64,000 nucleotides of DNA from Desertivirga arenae (GCF_017355785.1 NZ_JAFEWE010000017.1:62001-126000), one strand, 5' to 3'; shown: positions 46,001-54,523, counted from the stretch's first letter. Numbers and translations: made by a program. Notes: generated by a model from the sequence alone, not told the origin.

Positions 46001-46639
46001 CAGTGACTTTACGTTCTCTTCCAACTTCACGTTTATAACTGTGCGGCCGTTAATAGGAACTTCCTGTGTGCTGAAACCAACGAAGGTGAATACTAGTGTA
46101 CCGTTTGTTTGAGTTGTTGGAACTTTAATGGAGTAAGTACCACTAACATTAGTTGATGTACCTGTTGCTGTTCCCTTTATCTTTACACTCACCCCCGGAA
46201 GGGTTTCTCCCTTTGTTGAAGTAACCGTTCCTGTAACCACAATATCAGCAACGCTTTTAATTACTGCATTTTCTGTTTTAAGCTTGCTTAGTACAATTTG
46301 ATTCTCATAGGCTTCATAATTTATTCCCCTCGTTTTTAGGATTAGATCAAGGACATCTGAAAGCTTTTCATTATTTGCTGATAGGTAAACCTCCTGATTA
46401 ACATCTACCAGATTTTTACTATACACGAACTTGACCGCCGCTACTTTCTCGATGGTTTTAAGCACATCAAGCAACGTCGACGATGTCTTTTCTAACTTAA
46501 CTGAATTATCTAGTATACCCTGGGCGCTACTGTCTGTTGCATAGGAAACCCCAGTTAATATAATAGCAATGAGCAGCTGGCTTAATGTTATTCTCATAAT
46601 ATAACGCAAGTCACTTGAGAGATCTGAAAAAAATTTCAT
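43067..46639 (-). CDS. SusC/RagA TonB-dependent transporter with N-terminal STN signalling domain
   Basis: A 1190-residue TonB-dependent transducer. The hydrophobic signal lies at about residues 16-40, so the start could also be the ATG at 46597 (MRITLSQLL). Residues about 45-118 form an STN domain (LLDVLKTIEKVAAVKFVYS), which contacts a FecR partner in the periplasm. Then come a CarboxypepD-like domain (135-210), the EVVVVGYGTQRRG linker, the plug (IKLRGSRSLSATNDPLYVVDG) and the barrel. Directly preceded by FecR and ECF sigma genes, it should signal ligand binding to its own transcription as well as import the ligand. Confidence 0.94.
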   Translation of the reverse strand: MKFFSDLSSDLRYIMRITLSQLLIAIILTGVSYATDSSAQGILDNSVKLEKTSSTLLDVLKTIEKVAAVKFVYSKNLVDVNQEVYLSANNEKLSDVLDLILKTRGINYEAYENQIVLSKLKTENAVIKSVADIVVTGTVTSTKGETLPGVSVKIKGTATGTSTNVSGTYSIKVPTTQTNGTLVFTFVGFSTQEVPINGRTVINVKLEENVKSLNEVVVVGYGTQRRGNVAQAVASVDMNKVKEVPVTNVSQALQGRVAGVVSVPSSFRPGSGSTIKLRGSRSLSATNDPLYVVDGVPITYSIDDINPLDIESIDVLKDASATAIYGSRGANGVIQITTKKGKSGKVSVEYSGNTSAESIVRKLEVYNGSEFAQFRRDAYIGSGQYNPTANANNPSKKYFPDPESDYTIFGSNDNRLWNNIKNAYEFVELDVTSTVKKFVAKTRPTTAEEKALLASLGYPVLNEVAIYDPSKITTFDWGNEALRTGITNSHNFSVSGGSEKLRSSLSGGYFSQNGIIKSQDYTRYTLSNNNTLYVTPSVQFGTNINYTNSVQNVGTDLYGAALGQFPLVEPYDENGNFLLNPGADDQVFNPLNDVNTVLSRLKTNRLLSNVYGQIGFLKSFTLKSTLGIDFSGQRDGRFNGSRSSVQRLADPNGSEILNNNFTWTVQNQLNFNRSFGKKHELGVTLVNELLRENKEQVSLTSNSLTYESQLWYALQNNATGTIISNSTTPYSQRSLYSYLGRVNYIFNSKYILTAALRHDVSSVLAPGNKAASFPSVSVAWKVDQENFMKSLSFVEQLKLRIGYGEVGNAGIDPYKTSGPLAGPTYYNFGDAIAISYSPNLLPSPNLTWERTKTKNLGIDYGFYKGRLSGSIDLYESNTNNIQNIQVPGALGYTGGAFVNLGNVRNRGVEVAVSGVIIDKSRKNDGFKWTADISFARNKEEVTYLNERGENVIAQQWFYGQPVRTYWDYKNQGIFQYTDTLSGGILKDYWWKKGNNRNSDLFKPGRIRVEDMNGDTTITEADKIFIGSPNPKWTAGINNAVSFKRFSLSTFVYISKGSTVRDFRPGLVGRYPGPKVNYWTPTNPSNDYQQPNRTSDIPSYWQSLSFRDGSFVRVRNIQLAYNVPVATVKRLGINNLAVSVSAVNPFIFSKFKRYDPETVPYSSTYPSSSTNSPSPTSYSYRSFVLGVRCGL

Positions 46640-46817
46640 ACATTAGTTTGTTTTATTTTTAGAAAGAATGAGACAATAACAAACCTTTCCAACGTTTTTA
46701 ACGCGGTTTAACTAAAGGTTTTGAGTTAAGGAGTGCCCCCACACTTCTTAACTTTTTATCAAAGAAATCTTCTGCTTTTGTTTATATCATATCTGAGAAT
46801 TTTGATTACATAAATGG

Positions 46818-47831
46818 TTAGTTTTCATTTGGTTTCGACATCGTTATGCCGCTTTCGTTGATTTCATAGGTAATTCCTAATGATTTAGACAATAGCTCGA
46901 GAACTGATGGTAAATTGACATTAGTAAAATCAGCATTTAGCTGGTATTGATTTATAATAGGGTCTTTAATCTGAATGTTCGAAGCAAACTTCTTATTAAG
47001 AGCTTTAACAACCTCCCCTACCGGTGTGTTATTAAACGACAAGCTCTCCTTCTGCCATATATTCATTGATACGCTTGTTTCTGCCCTTTTCTCAAATTTA
47101 ACTTCAGCCACCGAGGCTATAATCTTTTCCTTTGGTAACAGAAAGGCTTCCTGTTTCACTTTCCCAGGGGATGAACTTAGCGTATATACCATTACCTTAC
47201 CTGTAACTACCGAAACCTCTGTTTGCTTCATCCCCGGGTAACTCTTTACATTGAAACTTGTACCTAATACTTTAGTATATACTTCCCCTGTCTTAATTAT
47301 AAAAGGCCTTTTAGGATTTTTAGTAACCTCAAAAAATGCCTCGCCTTGCATCGTTACATCTCTCGTTGGACCATTGTTAAAATCTTTCCTGTATTCTAAA
47401 TGAGCAGAAGGACGCATCCATGCGATTGTACCATCAGGAAAGACATGCTTTGTCAGACTACTTGAGGTATTTTTTACTGAGATATAACTAGAAATTACAG
47501 TGTCATTTCCTGGAGCTGAAGAATTCTGAAAATAAAGAACGATCGAACAAGCTAAAAAGAACATGGCTGCCACACTAGCCAGTAAGAGATAAAAAGGAAC
47601 AACTTTAGACTTATTCACAGAGGTGTCTTCACTTAACAGCTCTGACTTTTCAACTATGTTTTCGAACATTCTCTTCTTAAGGTGCACCTTTTCCTTTTCC
47701 GAGATCTGCGAAGTAGGATCAGCCAGCTGTTCGAAAGAATCATACCACTGGTATAATTTCTCTACCTCCTCCTGACTAGCTTCTCCCTTTAGGAACTTTT
47801 TAATTAATTCTGATGGTGCTTTCGGCTTCAT
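46818..47831 (-). CDS. FecR family anti-sigma factor
   Basis: A 337-residue inner-membrane regulator. Residues 1-75 are the cytoplasmic part that holds the sigma factor, residues about 79-101 form the single membrane helix (VVPFYLLLASVAAMFFLACS), residues 115-235 are the periplasmic FecR domain (VFPDGTIAWMRPSAHLEY, MQGEAFFEVTKNPKRPFII), and the last 75 residues are a DUF4974-type domain. It links the STN-type SusC to the ECF sigma factor encoded just upstream. Confidence 0.93.
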   Translation of the reverse strand: MKPKAPSELIKKFLKGEASQEEVEKLYQWYDSFEQLADPTSQISEKEKVHLKKRMFENIVEKSELLSEDTSVNKSKVVPFYLLLASVAAMFFLACSIVLYFQNSSAPGNDTVISSYISVKNTSSSLTKHVFPDGTIAWMRPSAHLEYRKDFNNGPTRDVTMQGEAFFEVTKNPKRPFIIKTGEVYTKVLGTSFNVKSYPGMKQTEVSVVTGKVMVYTLSSSPGKVKQEAFLLPKEKIIASVAEVKFEKRAETSVSMNIWQKESLSFNNTPVGEVVKALNKKFASNIQIKDPIINQYQLNADFTNVNLPSVLELLSKSLGITYEINESGITMSKPNEN

Positions 47832-47971
47832 TTCAAAAACTTTAGTGTCGCAAGCTACTATATAGTGGGTTAATCATTTTATATCCCCTACTTGCATTAA
47901 AATAAATTTCTATTTTTTTATAGATACTTTATCAGGCTAAAAGAGGCCTACTATTTTAATCAGGAAAGAAG

Positions 47972-48571
47972 TTAGTTTTGATTCAGGAATTGAACAATCA
48001 AGGCAATTAAAGATAAAGCATCTTTTAAGCTCAACCTGATATTTCTCAAAGCTTTTGTTAGATGGTTTTCAACTGTCTTTTCAGAGATACCAAGCAGGGT
48101 TGCGATCTCCTTATTATTTTTATATTCTTTACGACTTAACTCGTAAACAGTTTTGCATTTAGATGGTAATTTCTCAACCCCCTTCTCCACTACAAGACTT
48201 AGTTCTTTTAATGCCAGTAATTCTTCGGTGGAGTTGTCTTCAACAACATGTAATTGCTGTCTATTTTCCTGGTATGCCTTTCTGATAGATTCCTTTTGGT
48301 ATTGATTATAGACCAGGTACCTGATCGAACTGAAGGCGTAATTATTGAAGGAACTATGTAACTGGAGCCTAGCCCTATTTACCCAAAGGCTTGTGAAAAA
48401 GTCTTGTACTATTTCTTCGGCAGTCTCTGTTGCACTTAGCCGCTTCGCAGCGGCGTTATAAAGTTTCTCCCAGTAGCGGTTATAAATTTCTTCAAAAGCA
48501 GCTACTTCTCCATCTTTAAGCAATCCTATAAGAGTCTCGTCAGATAAGTTCTTAATCTTTGTCATCAGCAC
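47972..48571 (-). CDS. ECF-type RNA polymerase sigma-70 factor (Bacteroidota FecI-like family)
   Basis: A 199-residue extracytoplasmic-function sigma factor. Region 2 is at about residues 20-85 (AFEEIYNRYWEKLYNAAAKR, ETAEEIVQDFFTSLW) and region 4 at 130-185 (LPSKCKTVYELSRKEYKN, IATLLGISEKTVENHLTKAL). Together with the FecR and STN-type SusC genes it forms a complete cell-surface signalling cascade. It may also drive the neighbouring FAS1-SusCD operon, which lacks its own regulator, but that is inference. A second ATG two codons later is an equally good start. Confidence 0.94.
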   Translation of the reverse strand: MLMTKIKNLSDETLIGLLKDGEVAAFEEIYNRYWEKLYNAAAKRLSATETAEEIVQDFFTSLWVNRARLQLHSSFNNYAFSSIRYLVYNQYQKESIRKAYQENRQQLHVVEDNSTEELLALKELSLVVEKGVEKLPSKCKTVYELSRKEYKNNKEIATLLGISEKTVENHLTKALRNIRLSLKDALSLIALIVQFLNQN

Positions 48572-48694
48572 TTTATACTAAGGTTACAATAGGACTAGAA
48601 AGAACTCTTCCCAGTTGGTTAGCGTAACAAATTGGTTATAAAGTAAACATAATATTAAAGTTACAATTCTGCAACCCGTTCTATCATGTATTGC

Positions 48695-49276
48695 TTAAGA
48701 AAGAATAAAAATAGTTAAACTACGGGGACCGTGGGCACCTAAGACTAAAGACTGTTCTATATCTGCTGTTTTTGAGGGTCCGGCAATAAACGCTCCATAT
48801 CCGTATTCGGCACCAGCTGTAATTTCATAAGCCTGGTGAAGAGTAGGGACTATTTTGTTAGCTGGAACGATTATCACCAGGTGCTGGCAAATAAACGGAA
48901 CTATCCTTTGGGGAACATTTTGTTCGGGAACCCATGATGCTCCATTTTCGGCTACTGCTAGAACCGCTTCTATGATGGAAAGTTCAACATCCTCTAATGA
49001 ATGAGGGTCCACATTGGCTAGATTGGTCTCGGCAACATCACTGAATTCAGCTAACGATGCTACCCATCTTTTAGCCGGATCGAAAAACTCATTTAATTTA
49101 GATTTGATCTCTGCTATGCTTTCTACCGAATAAACCCGTGCCCCAATGGCCGTAGCTACCTGGGTGTATTTCTCTGTAAGCCCCTCATAAGAAACTGGAA
49201 TATTAATCTCAGGTAAGTCACGCTGACCTGGCTTATTGGATCTTACTGCTGCTAATATTTTGTCGCGACTGCTCAT
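48695..49276 (-). CDS. lutC: L-lactate utilization protein LutC (LUD domain)
   Basis: A 193-residue LUD-domain protein, third subunit of the LutABC L-lactate-oxidising complex. It starts MSSRDKILAAVRSN and ends with the family block TADIEQSLVLGAHGPRSLTIFIL. It is the last gene of the rhamnose-lactate cluster, 132 bp after lutB. A near-perfect 19-bp tandem repeat lies directly in front of its start codon. Confidence 0.92.
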   Translation of the reverse strand: MSSRDKILAAVRSNKPGQRDLPEINIPVSYEGLTEKYTQVATAIGARVYSVESIAEIKSKLNEFFDPAKRWVASLAEFSDVAETNLANVDPHSLEDVELSIIEAVLAVAENGASWVPEQNVPQRIVPFICQHLVIIVPANKIVPTLHQAYEITAGAEYGYGAFIAGPSKTADIEQSLVLGAHGPRSLTIFILS

Positions 49277-49283
49277 TATTATT

Positions 49284-49321
49284 TGATTATACCGATTAAT
49301 TATGATTACACCGATTAATTT
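49284..49321 (-). repeat. Tandem 19-bp direct repeat upstream of lutC
   Basis: Two adjacent 19-bp units start at 49284 and 49303 and agree at 17 of 19 positions (core ACCGATTAATT with flanking TGATTA). They lie 8-45 bases before the lutC start codon and might be a binding site or simple slippage product. Confidence 0.6.
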
Positions 49322-49408
49322 GGTTAACGCTGATTATTATGATACAGTGATTTAATTAACCATCAGGAAAATCAATTGAAACTCGTATTTCTAACAAATG
49401 TATTTAAC

Positions 49409-50788
49409 CTACTTCCCTGCTCTTTCCTTGGCGTACCACTCTCTGAAAGATTGCTTTGGAGGGGCGGGCATTTCACGCTCCTTGTACCAAGGATTAAGTT
49501 TGTTATTCACTACCGAAGGAAAATACTTCATCACTGTCCTTCCTGCTTTTCCCGCAAAAGAGAAAAATTTTGGCATAGAGAAGGTAAGCGCCATTGCCCT
49601 CATTCCCATCGCTTTCACAGGACTAACGTGCCCCTCTTTAACCAATACTTGCCTCCACTTATATAATTGATCGTGAATATCAATTTTCACAGGGCATACA
49701 TTTGAGCACGAACCACATAAAGTAGAAGCGAAGGGTAGGTCTGCGTATTCCTTCATATCAAGGTTAGGCGCGAGGATAGAACCAATTGGACCAGCGATAG
49801 CGTTGTGATAACTATGGCCACCACTTCTTCGGTAAACCGGGCAGGTATTCATACAAGCTCCACAACGGATACATTTTAAAGAGTTTCTAAAATCCTCTCT
49901 TCCCAACTGTACAGTTCTTCCATTATCTACAAGAACAATGTGCATCTCCTGACCAGCGCGGGGCTTTTTAAAATGACTGGAATAGGTTGTTATGGGTTGA
50001 CCTGTTGCACTTCGTGTTAATAAACGCAGGAAAACACTCAAATGCTTCCGCTGGGGAATTAATTTTTCAATGCCCATGCAAGCTATATGTACATCCGCCA
50101 GATGCGATGCCATGTCGGCATTACCCTCATTAGTGCACACAACAAACTCCCCTGTTTCCGCAACAGCGAAATTAACACCTGTTAAAGAAAGTTTGCGTGT
50201 AACAAAAGTTTCCCTTAGATGCTGACGGGCTGCTTCCGTTAATACCTGAGGATCGGCTTCCCCTGCTGCTGTTCCTAAATGAACATGGAACAAGTCTCCT
50301 ATTTCCTCCTTTTTCTTATGAATACACGGAAGAACAATATGACTTGGTGGTTCATCAGCTAACTGGACAATGCGTTCCCCCAAGTCGGTATCAATAACCT
50401 CAACCCCATTTTTCTTTAGATAGTCATTCAAATGGCACTCTTCAGTCAACATGGATTTACTTTTCATCATCCTGTTAATATTGTGCTTCTTTAAGATAGA
50501 ATGAACTATTTCATTATGTTCTTTTGCATTTGCTGCCCAATGTACTGTAATTCCATTTGCTTTCGCATTTGACTCAAATTGTTCCAGGTATTCATCCAAA
50601 TTTGAGAGAACATTATGCTTTATTTGGGAGGCTGTCTCACGCAATAATTCCCACTCTGGTAGTCCCTGGGCCGCTTTGTCCCTTTTAGACCTGATAAACC
50701 AAAGTGTTTCATCGTGCCAATCTACACGAGATTCATTCTGATTAAATATATCTGCTAGACCTGAATGGTCTTTGGTTTCCACATTCAT
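49409..50788 (-). CDS. lutB: L-lactate utilization iron-sulfur protein LutB
   Basis: A 459-residue protein with an N-terminal LUD domain (about 60-300) and a ferredoxin-like region with two [4Fe-4S] motifs: CIRCGACMNTCP at residues 306-317 and CGSCSNVCP near 362. These pass electrons from lactate oxidation to the respiratory chain together with LutA and LutC. The C-terminal 80 residues are basic with a hydrophobic stretch. It lies between lutA (87 bp) and lutC (132 bp). Confidence 0.94.
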   Translation of the reverse strand: MNVETKDHSGLADIFNQNESRVDWHDETLWFIRSKRDKAAQGLPEWELLRETASQIKHNVLSNLDEYLEQFESNAKANGITVHWAANAKEHNEIVHSILKKHNINRMMKSKSMLTEECHLNDYLKKNGVEVIDTDLGERIVQLADEPPSHIVLPCIHKKKEEIGDLFHVHLGTAAGEADPQVLTEAARQHLRETFVTRKLSLTGVNFAVAETGEFVVCTNEGNADMASHLADVHIACMGIEKLIPQRKHLSVFLRLLTRSATGQPITTYSSHFKKPRAGQEMHIVLVDNGRTVQLGREDFRNSLKCIRCGACMNTCPVYRRSGGHSYHNAIAGPIGSILAPNLDMKEYADLPFASTLCGSCSNVCPVKIDIHDQLYKWRQVLVKEGHVSPVKAMGMRAMALTFSMPKFFSFAGKAGRTVMKYFPSVVNNKLNPWYKEREMPAPPKQSFREWYAKERAGK

Positions 50789-50875
50789 AAGTTAAATATC
50801 CTCGGGTGGGCATTTACTGGGCGCCTAAATCTGACCCTCTTATTAAACTGATTTTAAGGTAGATAGATAATAAAG

Positions 50876-51610
50876 CTATTCTGCATTTAATATCTCTGCT
50901 ATATGAACCACTTTCACCTTGCTTTTTTGTCTTCTTAAAATGCCTTCCATGTGCATCAGGCAAGACAGATCTGCGCCTGTAATGTATTCTGCGCCGTTTT
51001 GTACATGGTCTGCTACTCTATCCTTACCCATTTTTGAAGAAACGGCTTCTTCGGCCACACAAAACGTTCCACCGAAACCGCAGCATTCATCCTTACGTGT
51101 AAGATTAATAAGCTCCAATCCTTCAACAAAATTTAGCAGGTACTCTGGCTTTGAGAAGCCCGGTTCTACCAGTTCTGACATTTGTGATAGCTTAAGACCT
51201 CTTAAACCATGACAACTCTGGTGAACGCCAACTTTATGAGGAAATTTAGCTTTCAGTTCTTTAACCTGAAGAATATCGGTAAGAAATTCGACAAGTTCAT
51301 ACACTCTCCCACGAAGCCTTTCTGCAGCTTCCGGATTCTTCTTTGAGTGAAGGTGCTCTTTCAGATGGAGCACGCAGCTCCCTGAGGGCGCCACCACATA
51401 ATCGTACTTCGCAAAGCTTTCAGTGAAAAGCTCGTCACATTCGCCTGTCAGATGCTCAAACCCCGAGTTGGCCATAGGCTGACCGCAGCAAGTTTGTTTT
51501 GAGGGATACTCAACCTTTACTCCAAATTTCTCAAGTAGCTGTAATGTTGCTATTCCTGCATTTGGATAAAATTGATCAACATAACAGGGCACAAATAACC
51601 CAACTATCAT
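50876..51610 (-). CDS. lutA: L-lactate utilization Fe-S oxidoreductase subunit LutA
   Basis: A 244-residue protein with two CCG domains, which bind an Fe-S or heterodisulfide-type cluster: KQTCCGQPMANSG near residue 59 and RKDECCGFGGTFC near 173. LutA-LutB-LutC oxidises L-lactate to pyruvate. Its start codon overlaps the stop of rhaB by four bases (ATGA), which ties lactate oxidation firmly to rhamnose breakdown, where the aldolase-dehydrogenase fusion produces L-lactate. Confidence 0.94.
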   Translation of the reverse strand: MIVGLFVPCYVDQFYPNAGIATLQLLEKFGVKVEYPSKQTCCGQPMANSGFEHLTGECDELFTESFAKYDYVVAPSGSCVLHLKEHLHSKKNPEAAERLRGRVYELVEFLTDILQVKELKAKFPHKVGVHQSCHGLRGLKLSQMSELVEPGFSKPEYLLNFVEGLELINLTRKDECCGFGGTFCVAEEAVSSKMGKDRVADHVQNGAEYITGADLSCLMHMEGILRRQKSKVKVVHIAEILNAE

Positions 51611-52995
51611 AAAATTAACTCCTGTGAAGCTGAAAAAAACTTTAATTCAATAATGTTAGAAGGAAGTGTTCTCGAGTTCCAATGTTTATGAATTGACAAG
51701 GCTGCACCAAGAGAGGTAGCTTGTGCAACAGACGCCGCAAAAACTTCTTTACCTGGAAACGCTGCAGCTAACAACTGCATAAAAATTTCATTCTTACTAA
51801 ATCCTCCATCAACAAAGATACGTTTTACCTCATCGTTCAAAACCATTTGAGTCGACTCGGTTTGAAGGGCAACCAGATCAGTAACTAATTGATGGTAAGC
51901 CTCTTCAATAGTTGAAAAAGAGCTCATATCACGATTAGCAAAGGCCGAGGTAGCCAATTCCGCTGAATCTAATACTAATTTGGCTGAATCATTTTTCTCC
52001 TGAAGCTTCGTAATTGTAGAGGAGTTGTATTTAACCTTTTTGTAGAAGTCTTCTGGCTTATTGAAGTACTCAGCAATTCGCTTTGACTGCTGTTCATGCT
52101 CATTTCCTGCAAAAACTCTGGAAGCTTTTACCGGCTTACCTTTGTAACTAATGTAGCAAAGACAATCAGATTTCAACTCCTCCTGAGTTAAAGGAGAAGA
52201 ATTAAATGGATTTAAAGTTACACACCAGGTTCCTGTAGACAATAATATGAACGGTTCCTGGAAGCTTGTAAAAAACGGAATTAAAGCTGCAGAACTATCA
52301 TGTAGACCAATACCGACGAATCGTTTAATATTTTCGACATCAACTTCTACAGCAGAATCAGAAGGATAAAGAGGAGCTAATTTGCTGGCTATTTCCTCCT
52401 TTTCAACCCATTCGTGATAATTGTTACTTGTAAAGTTCCACAAGTTAGTATGGCAACCTATACTTGTAATATCAGAATACGCTTTTCCTGTAATCAGGAA
52501 ACTTAAATACTGTGGAAGGTGTAATGAATATTTGATTTTGGAAAAAAGCCCTGGTTTTTGATGCTTCAGTCTGTATAACTGCATTCCTGAGTTTAGATTA
52601 CCTAAAACAGGTGATGCTGTTTCTGTAGATACCTGAAGCTCGCCCCCATATTCTTTGTAGAAATTCTCTTTCAAATTGTCTGGAAAAGGCTTGAGATAAT
52701 TATAAAGAGGAGTTAGTGGTTTCCCTTCATCATCTATATGCACGAAACTTGCACCATATGCCGAAAAATTTATTCCTTTTATATCAAACTTTTCAAGCTT
52801 AATTACCTCTCCTAGCACTTCCTTTACCCATGACGTTAAGAAATCAAGATTCTCACAGGGATCTCCATCCTCATCTGTCGTTTCGTCGAACTTGGCTGTT
52901 CTCTCAAGTACGATCTTGTACGTTTCATCGAAGAAGAAAAGCTTTTTATTAGTCTTTCCAATATCAAATACTGCAATTACAGGTATCTTCCCCAT
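51607..52995 (-). CDS. rhaB: FGGY-family carbohydrate kinase, probable L-rhamnulokinase
   Basis: A 462-residue two-domain sugar kinase with the ASKHA fold. Phosphate 1 motif is AVFDIGKTNKKLFFFDE at the N-terminus; LLSTGTWCVTLNP near residue 217 and VDGGFSKNEIFMQLLAAAF near 395 are the adenosine and phosphate 2 motifs. In this operon it should phosphorylate L-rhamnulose to L-rhamnulose 1-phosphate. The sequence family covers several sugars, so the substrate comes from context. The gene is separated from rhaI by a strong hairpin and overlaps lutA by four bases. Confidence 0.87.
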   Translation of the reverse strand: MGKIPVIAVFDIGKTNKKLFFFDETYKIVLERTAKFDETTDEDGDPCENLDFLTSWVKEVLGEVIKLEKFDIKGINFSAYGASFVHIDDEGKPLTPLYNYLKPFPDNLKENFYKEYGGELQVSTETASPVLGNLNSGMQLYRLKHQKPGLFSKIKYSLHLPQYLSFLITGKAYSDITSIGCHTNLWNFTSNNYHEWVEKEEIASKLAPLYPSDSAVEVDVENIKRFVGIGLHDSSAALIPFFTSFQEPFILLSTGTWCVTLNPFNSSPLTQEELKSDCLCYISYKGKPVKASRVFAGNEHEQQSKRIAEYFNKPEDFYKKVKYNSSTITKLQEKNDSAKLVLDSAELATSAFANRDMSSFSTIEEAYHQLVTDLVALQTESTQMVLNDEVKRIFVDGGFSKNEIFMQLLAAAFPGKEVFAASVAQATSLGAALSIHKHWNSRTLPSNIIELKFFSASQELIL

Positions 52996-53064
52996 ATTTT
53001 AAGATATGAAATGCGAGATTTGAATTTGCATGCTGCTCAATTCATCCCGCAAGTAATTTTATAA

Positions 53065-53107
53065 ATAAAAAAGATTTGAGACCTTAGGTAATCCCTAGGG
53101 TCTCAAA
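53065..53107 (-). terminator. Strong intrinsic terminator between rhaI and rhaB
   Basis: TTTGAGACCTTAGG (53075-53088) pairs with CCTAGGGTCTCAAA (53094-53107) over 14 bp with a single T-G pair and a 5-base loop. On the minus strand it runs into CTTTTTTATTTAT. It starts 10 bases after the rhaI stop, in the middle of the pathway operon. Confidence 0.85.
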
Positions 53108-53116
53108 CTTGAATTG

Positions 53117-54391
53117 TTATAAACCAGTTGCTACTGTTTTAAGACCTCTTTCTCCAATTAACTGCTCGCGTATTTTCAAATCGCGGAATAACTGAACAGG
53201 AGCGATAGCAGCACCAGAACGACGTCTTGCTTCAGCTACTAATGCACGAACGTCGGTACGGAATGCATTTTGAATAATTTCCTGAGTACTAACAACGTCG
53301 TTAGCATCACGAGCTGCTTCCAAGGCTACTCTATCTACTGAAAGAGCCTGCGCATAAGCAATCATAATTGCTTCGACAGATTGCAACAGATCTTCTAAAG
53401 GATCTTTTACATTGTGAGAAGCATCGATCATCCAACCTAAACCAGTTGCATGGTCTAATCCTGCCGCATCTAACCCGTCAACTAACTCATTGAAGATTAA
53501 GAATAGCTGATAAGGCTTTAAAGCACCTACAGTTACATCATCATCTGCATACTTAGAGTCGTTGAAATGGAAACCACCTAGTTTACCTTCATTCAATAAT
53601 AAAGCAACAATTTGCTCAATGTTGGCATTAGGTAAGTGGTGACCTAAGTCAACTAATGTTTTTGCTTTAGGACCTAATTTATTTGCCAGTAACAAAGATT
53701 GGCCCCAGTCACCGATAGTAGTCGAATAGAAATTAGGCTCAAATGGCTTGTATTCCACCAGAACTTTCCAACTCTCGGGAAGAGCTGCGTAAATTTCCTG
53801 TAAGCTTTCTAATGTATTATTAAACGCTTTGCGGAAATTTAACTGTCCTGGAAAACAAGAACCGTCAGCTAACCAAACAGTTAAAGCATCAGAACCGAGT
53901 TCAACCCCGTGTTTAATTACTTCAATATTATGCTCTACAGCCTGTTTACGAACCGCCTTATCCACATGGTGTAAAGAACCGAACTTATAGCTGTATTGCT
54001 GATTTGGCTGATCCTGGAAAGTATTTGAATTTACAGCATCAAAACGAATTCCATTCTGCGCAGCTAAAGCCTTAATGGCAGCAGGATTGGAAGGGATATC
54101 CCATGGAATGTGCAATGACACAGCTCCACTTGACTGATTTAATTGATGAAGTAAAGCGATGTCTTCAATTTTTTCCTCTAGTGCACGAGGCTCACCACCT
54201 CCAGAAAATCTACCAAAACGCGTCCCGCCTGTTCCTAAAGCCCAGCTAGGTATAGCAATTTGGAATTTGATTAACTTTTCGATGATTTGTTCTGCGCCTG
54301 CAATTTCCTCAGCTGTGAACTGAAATTTCTTTTCATGCTGTTGAGCTAACTTACTGTTATGCTCCTCAATCTGATACTTTTCTAGTTTCAT
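53117..54391 (-). CDS. rhaI: L-rhamnose isomerase, Pseudomonas stutzeri RhaI type
   Basis: A 424-residue TIM-barrel isomerase that converts L-rhamnose to L-rhamnulose. It matches the P. stutzeri-type enzyme in landmark blocks: PSWALGTGGTRFGRF, SLHIPWDIP, DGSCFPGQLNFRKAF, LVDLGHHLPNANIEQIVA, and GGFHFNDSKYADDD, where His and Asp residues bind the metal ions. It is not the E. coli RhaA type. The frame is open 11 codons beyond the ATG at 54391; that ATG is preferred because MKLEKYQIEEHN begins the family homology. A long imperfect inverted repeat lies just upstream. Confidence 0.92.
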   Translation of the reverse strand: MKLEKYQIEEHNSKLAQQHEKKFQFTAEEIAGAEQIIEKLIKFQIAIPSWALGTGGTRFGRFSGGGEPRALEEKIEDIALLHQLNQSSGAVSLHIPWDIPSNPAAIKALAAQNGIRFDAVNSNTFQDQPNQQYSYKFGSLHHVDKAVRKQAVEHNIEVIKHGVELGSDALTVWLADGSCFPGQLNFRKAFNNTLESLQEIYAALPESWKVLVEYKPFEPNFYSTTIGDWGQSLLLANKLGPKAKTLVDLGHHLPNANIEQIVALLLNEGKLGGFHFNDSKYADDDVTVGALKPYQLFLIFNELVDGLDAAGLDHATGLGWMIDASHNVKDPLEDLLQSVEAIMIAYAQALSVDRVALEAARDANDVVSTQEIIQNAFRTDVRALVAEARRRSGAAIAPVQLFRDLKIREQLIGERGLKTVATGL

Positions 54392-54413
54392 GGTTATTAA
54401 TAGTCGTTTATTT

Positions 54414-54518
54414 AGGAAGTCCAAAAGTCGGAGGTCCGAAAGTCTGAAAGAAAAGTAAGATGCAAAATGATTGATCTCACAATCTTTCGGACTTTTCCGA
54501 CTTCCAGTCTTTCTGACT
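54414..54518. repeat. Imperfect long inverted repeat built of AGTCnGAAAG-like units
   Basis: The left arm (about 54414-54451) and right arm (about 54482-54518) are each made of alternating AGTCGGA / GTCCGAAAG words and are imperfectly complementary, so the transcript can form a long hairpin. It fills the 132-bp gap between rhaEW and rhaI. It looks like a dispersed REP-like intergenic element. Confidence 0.6.
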
Positions 54519-54523
54519 AAAAA

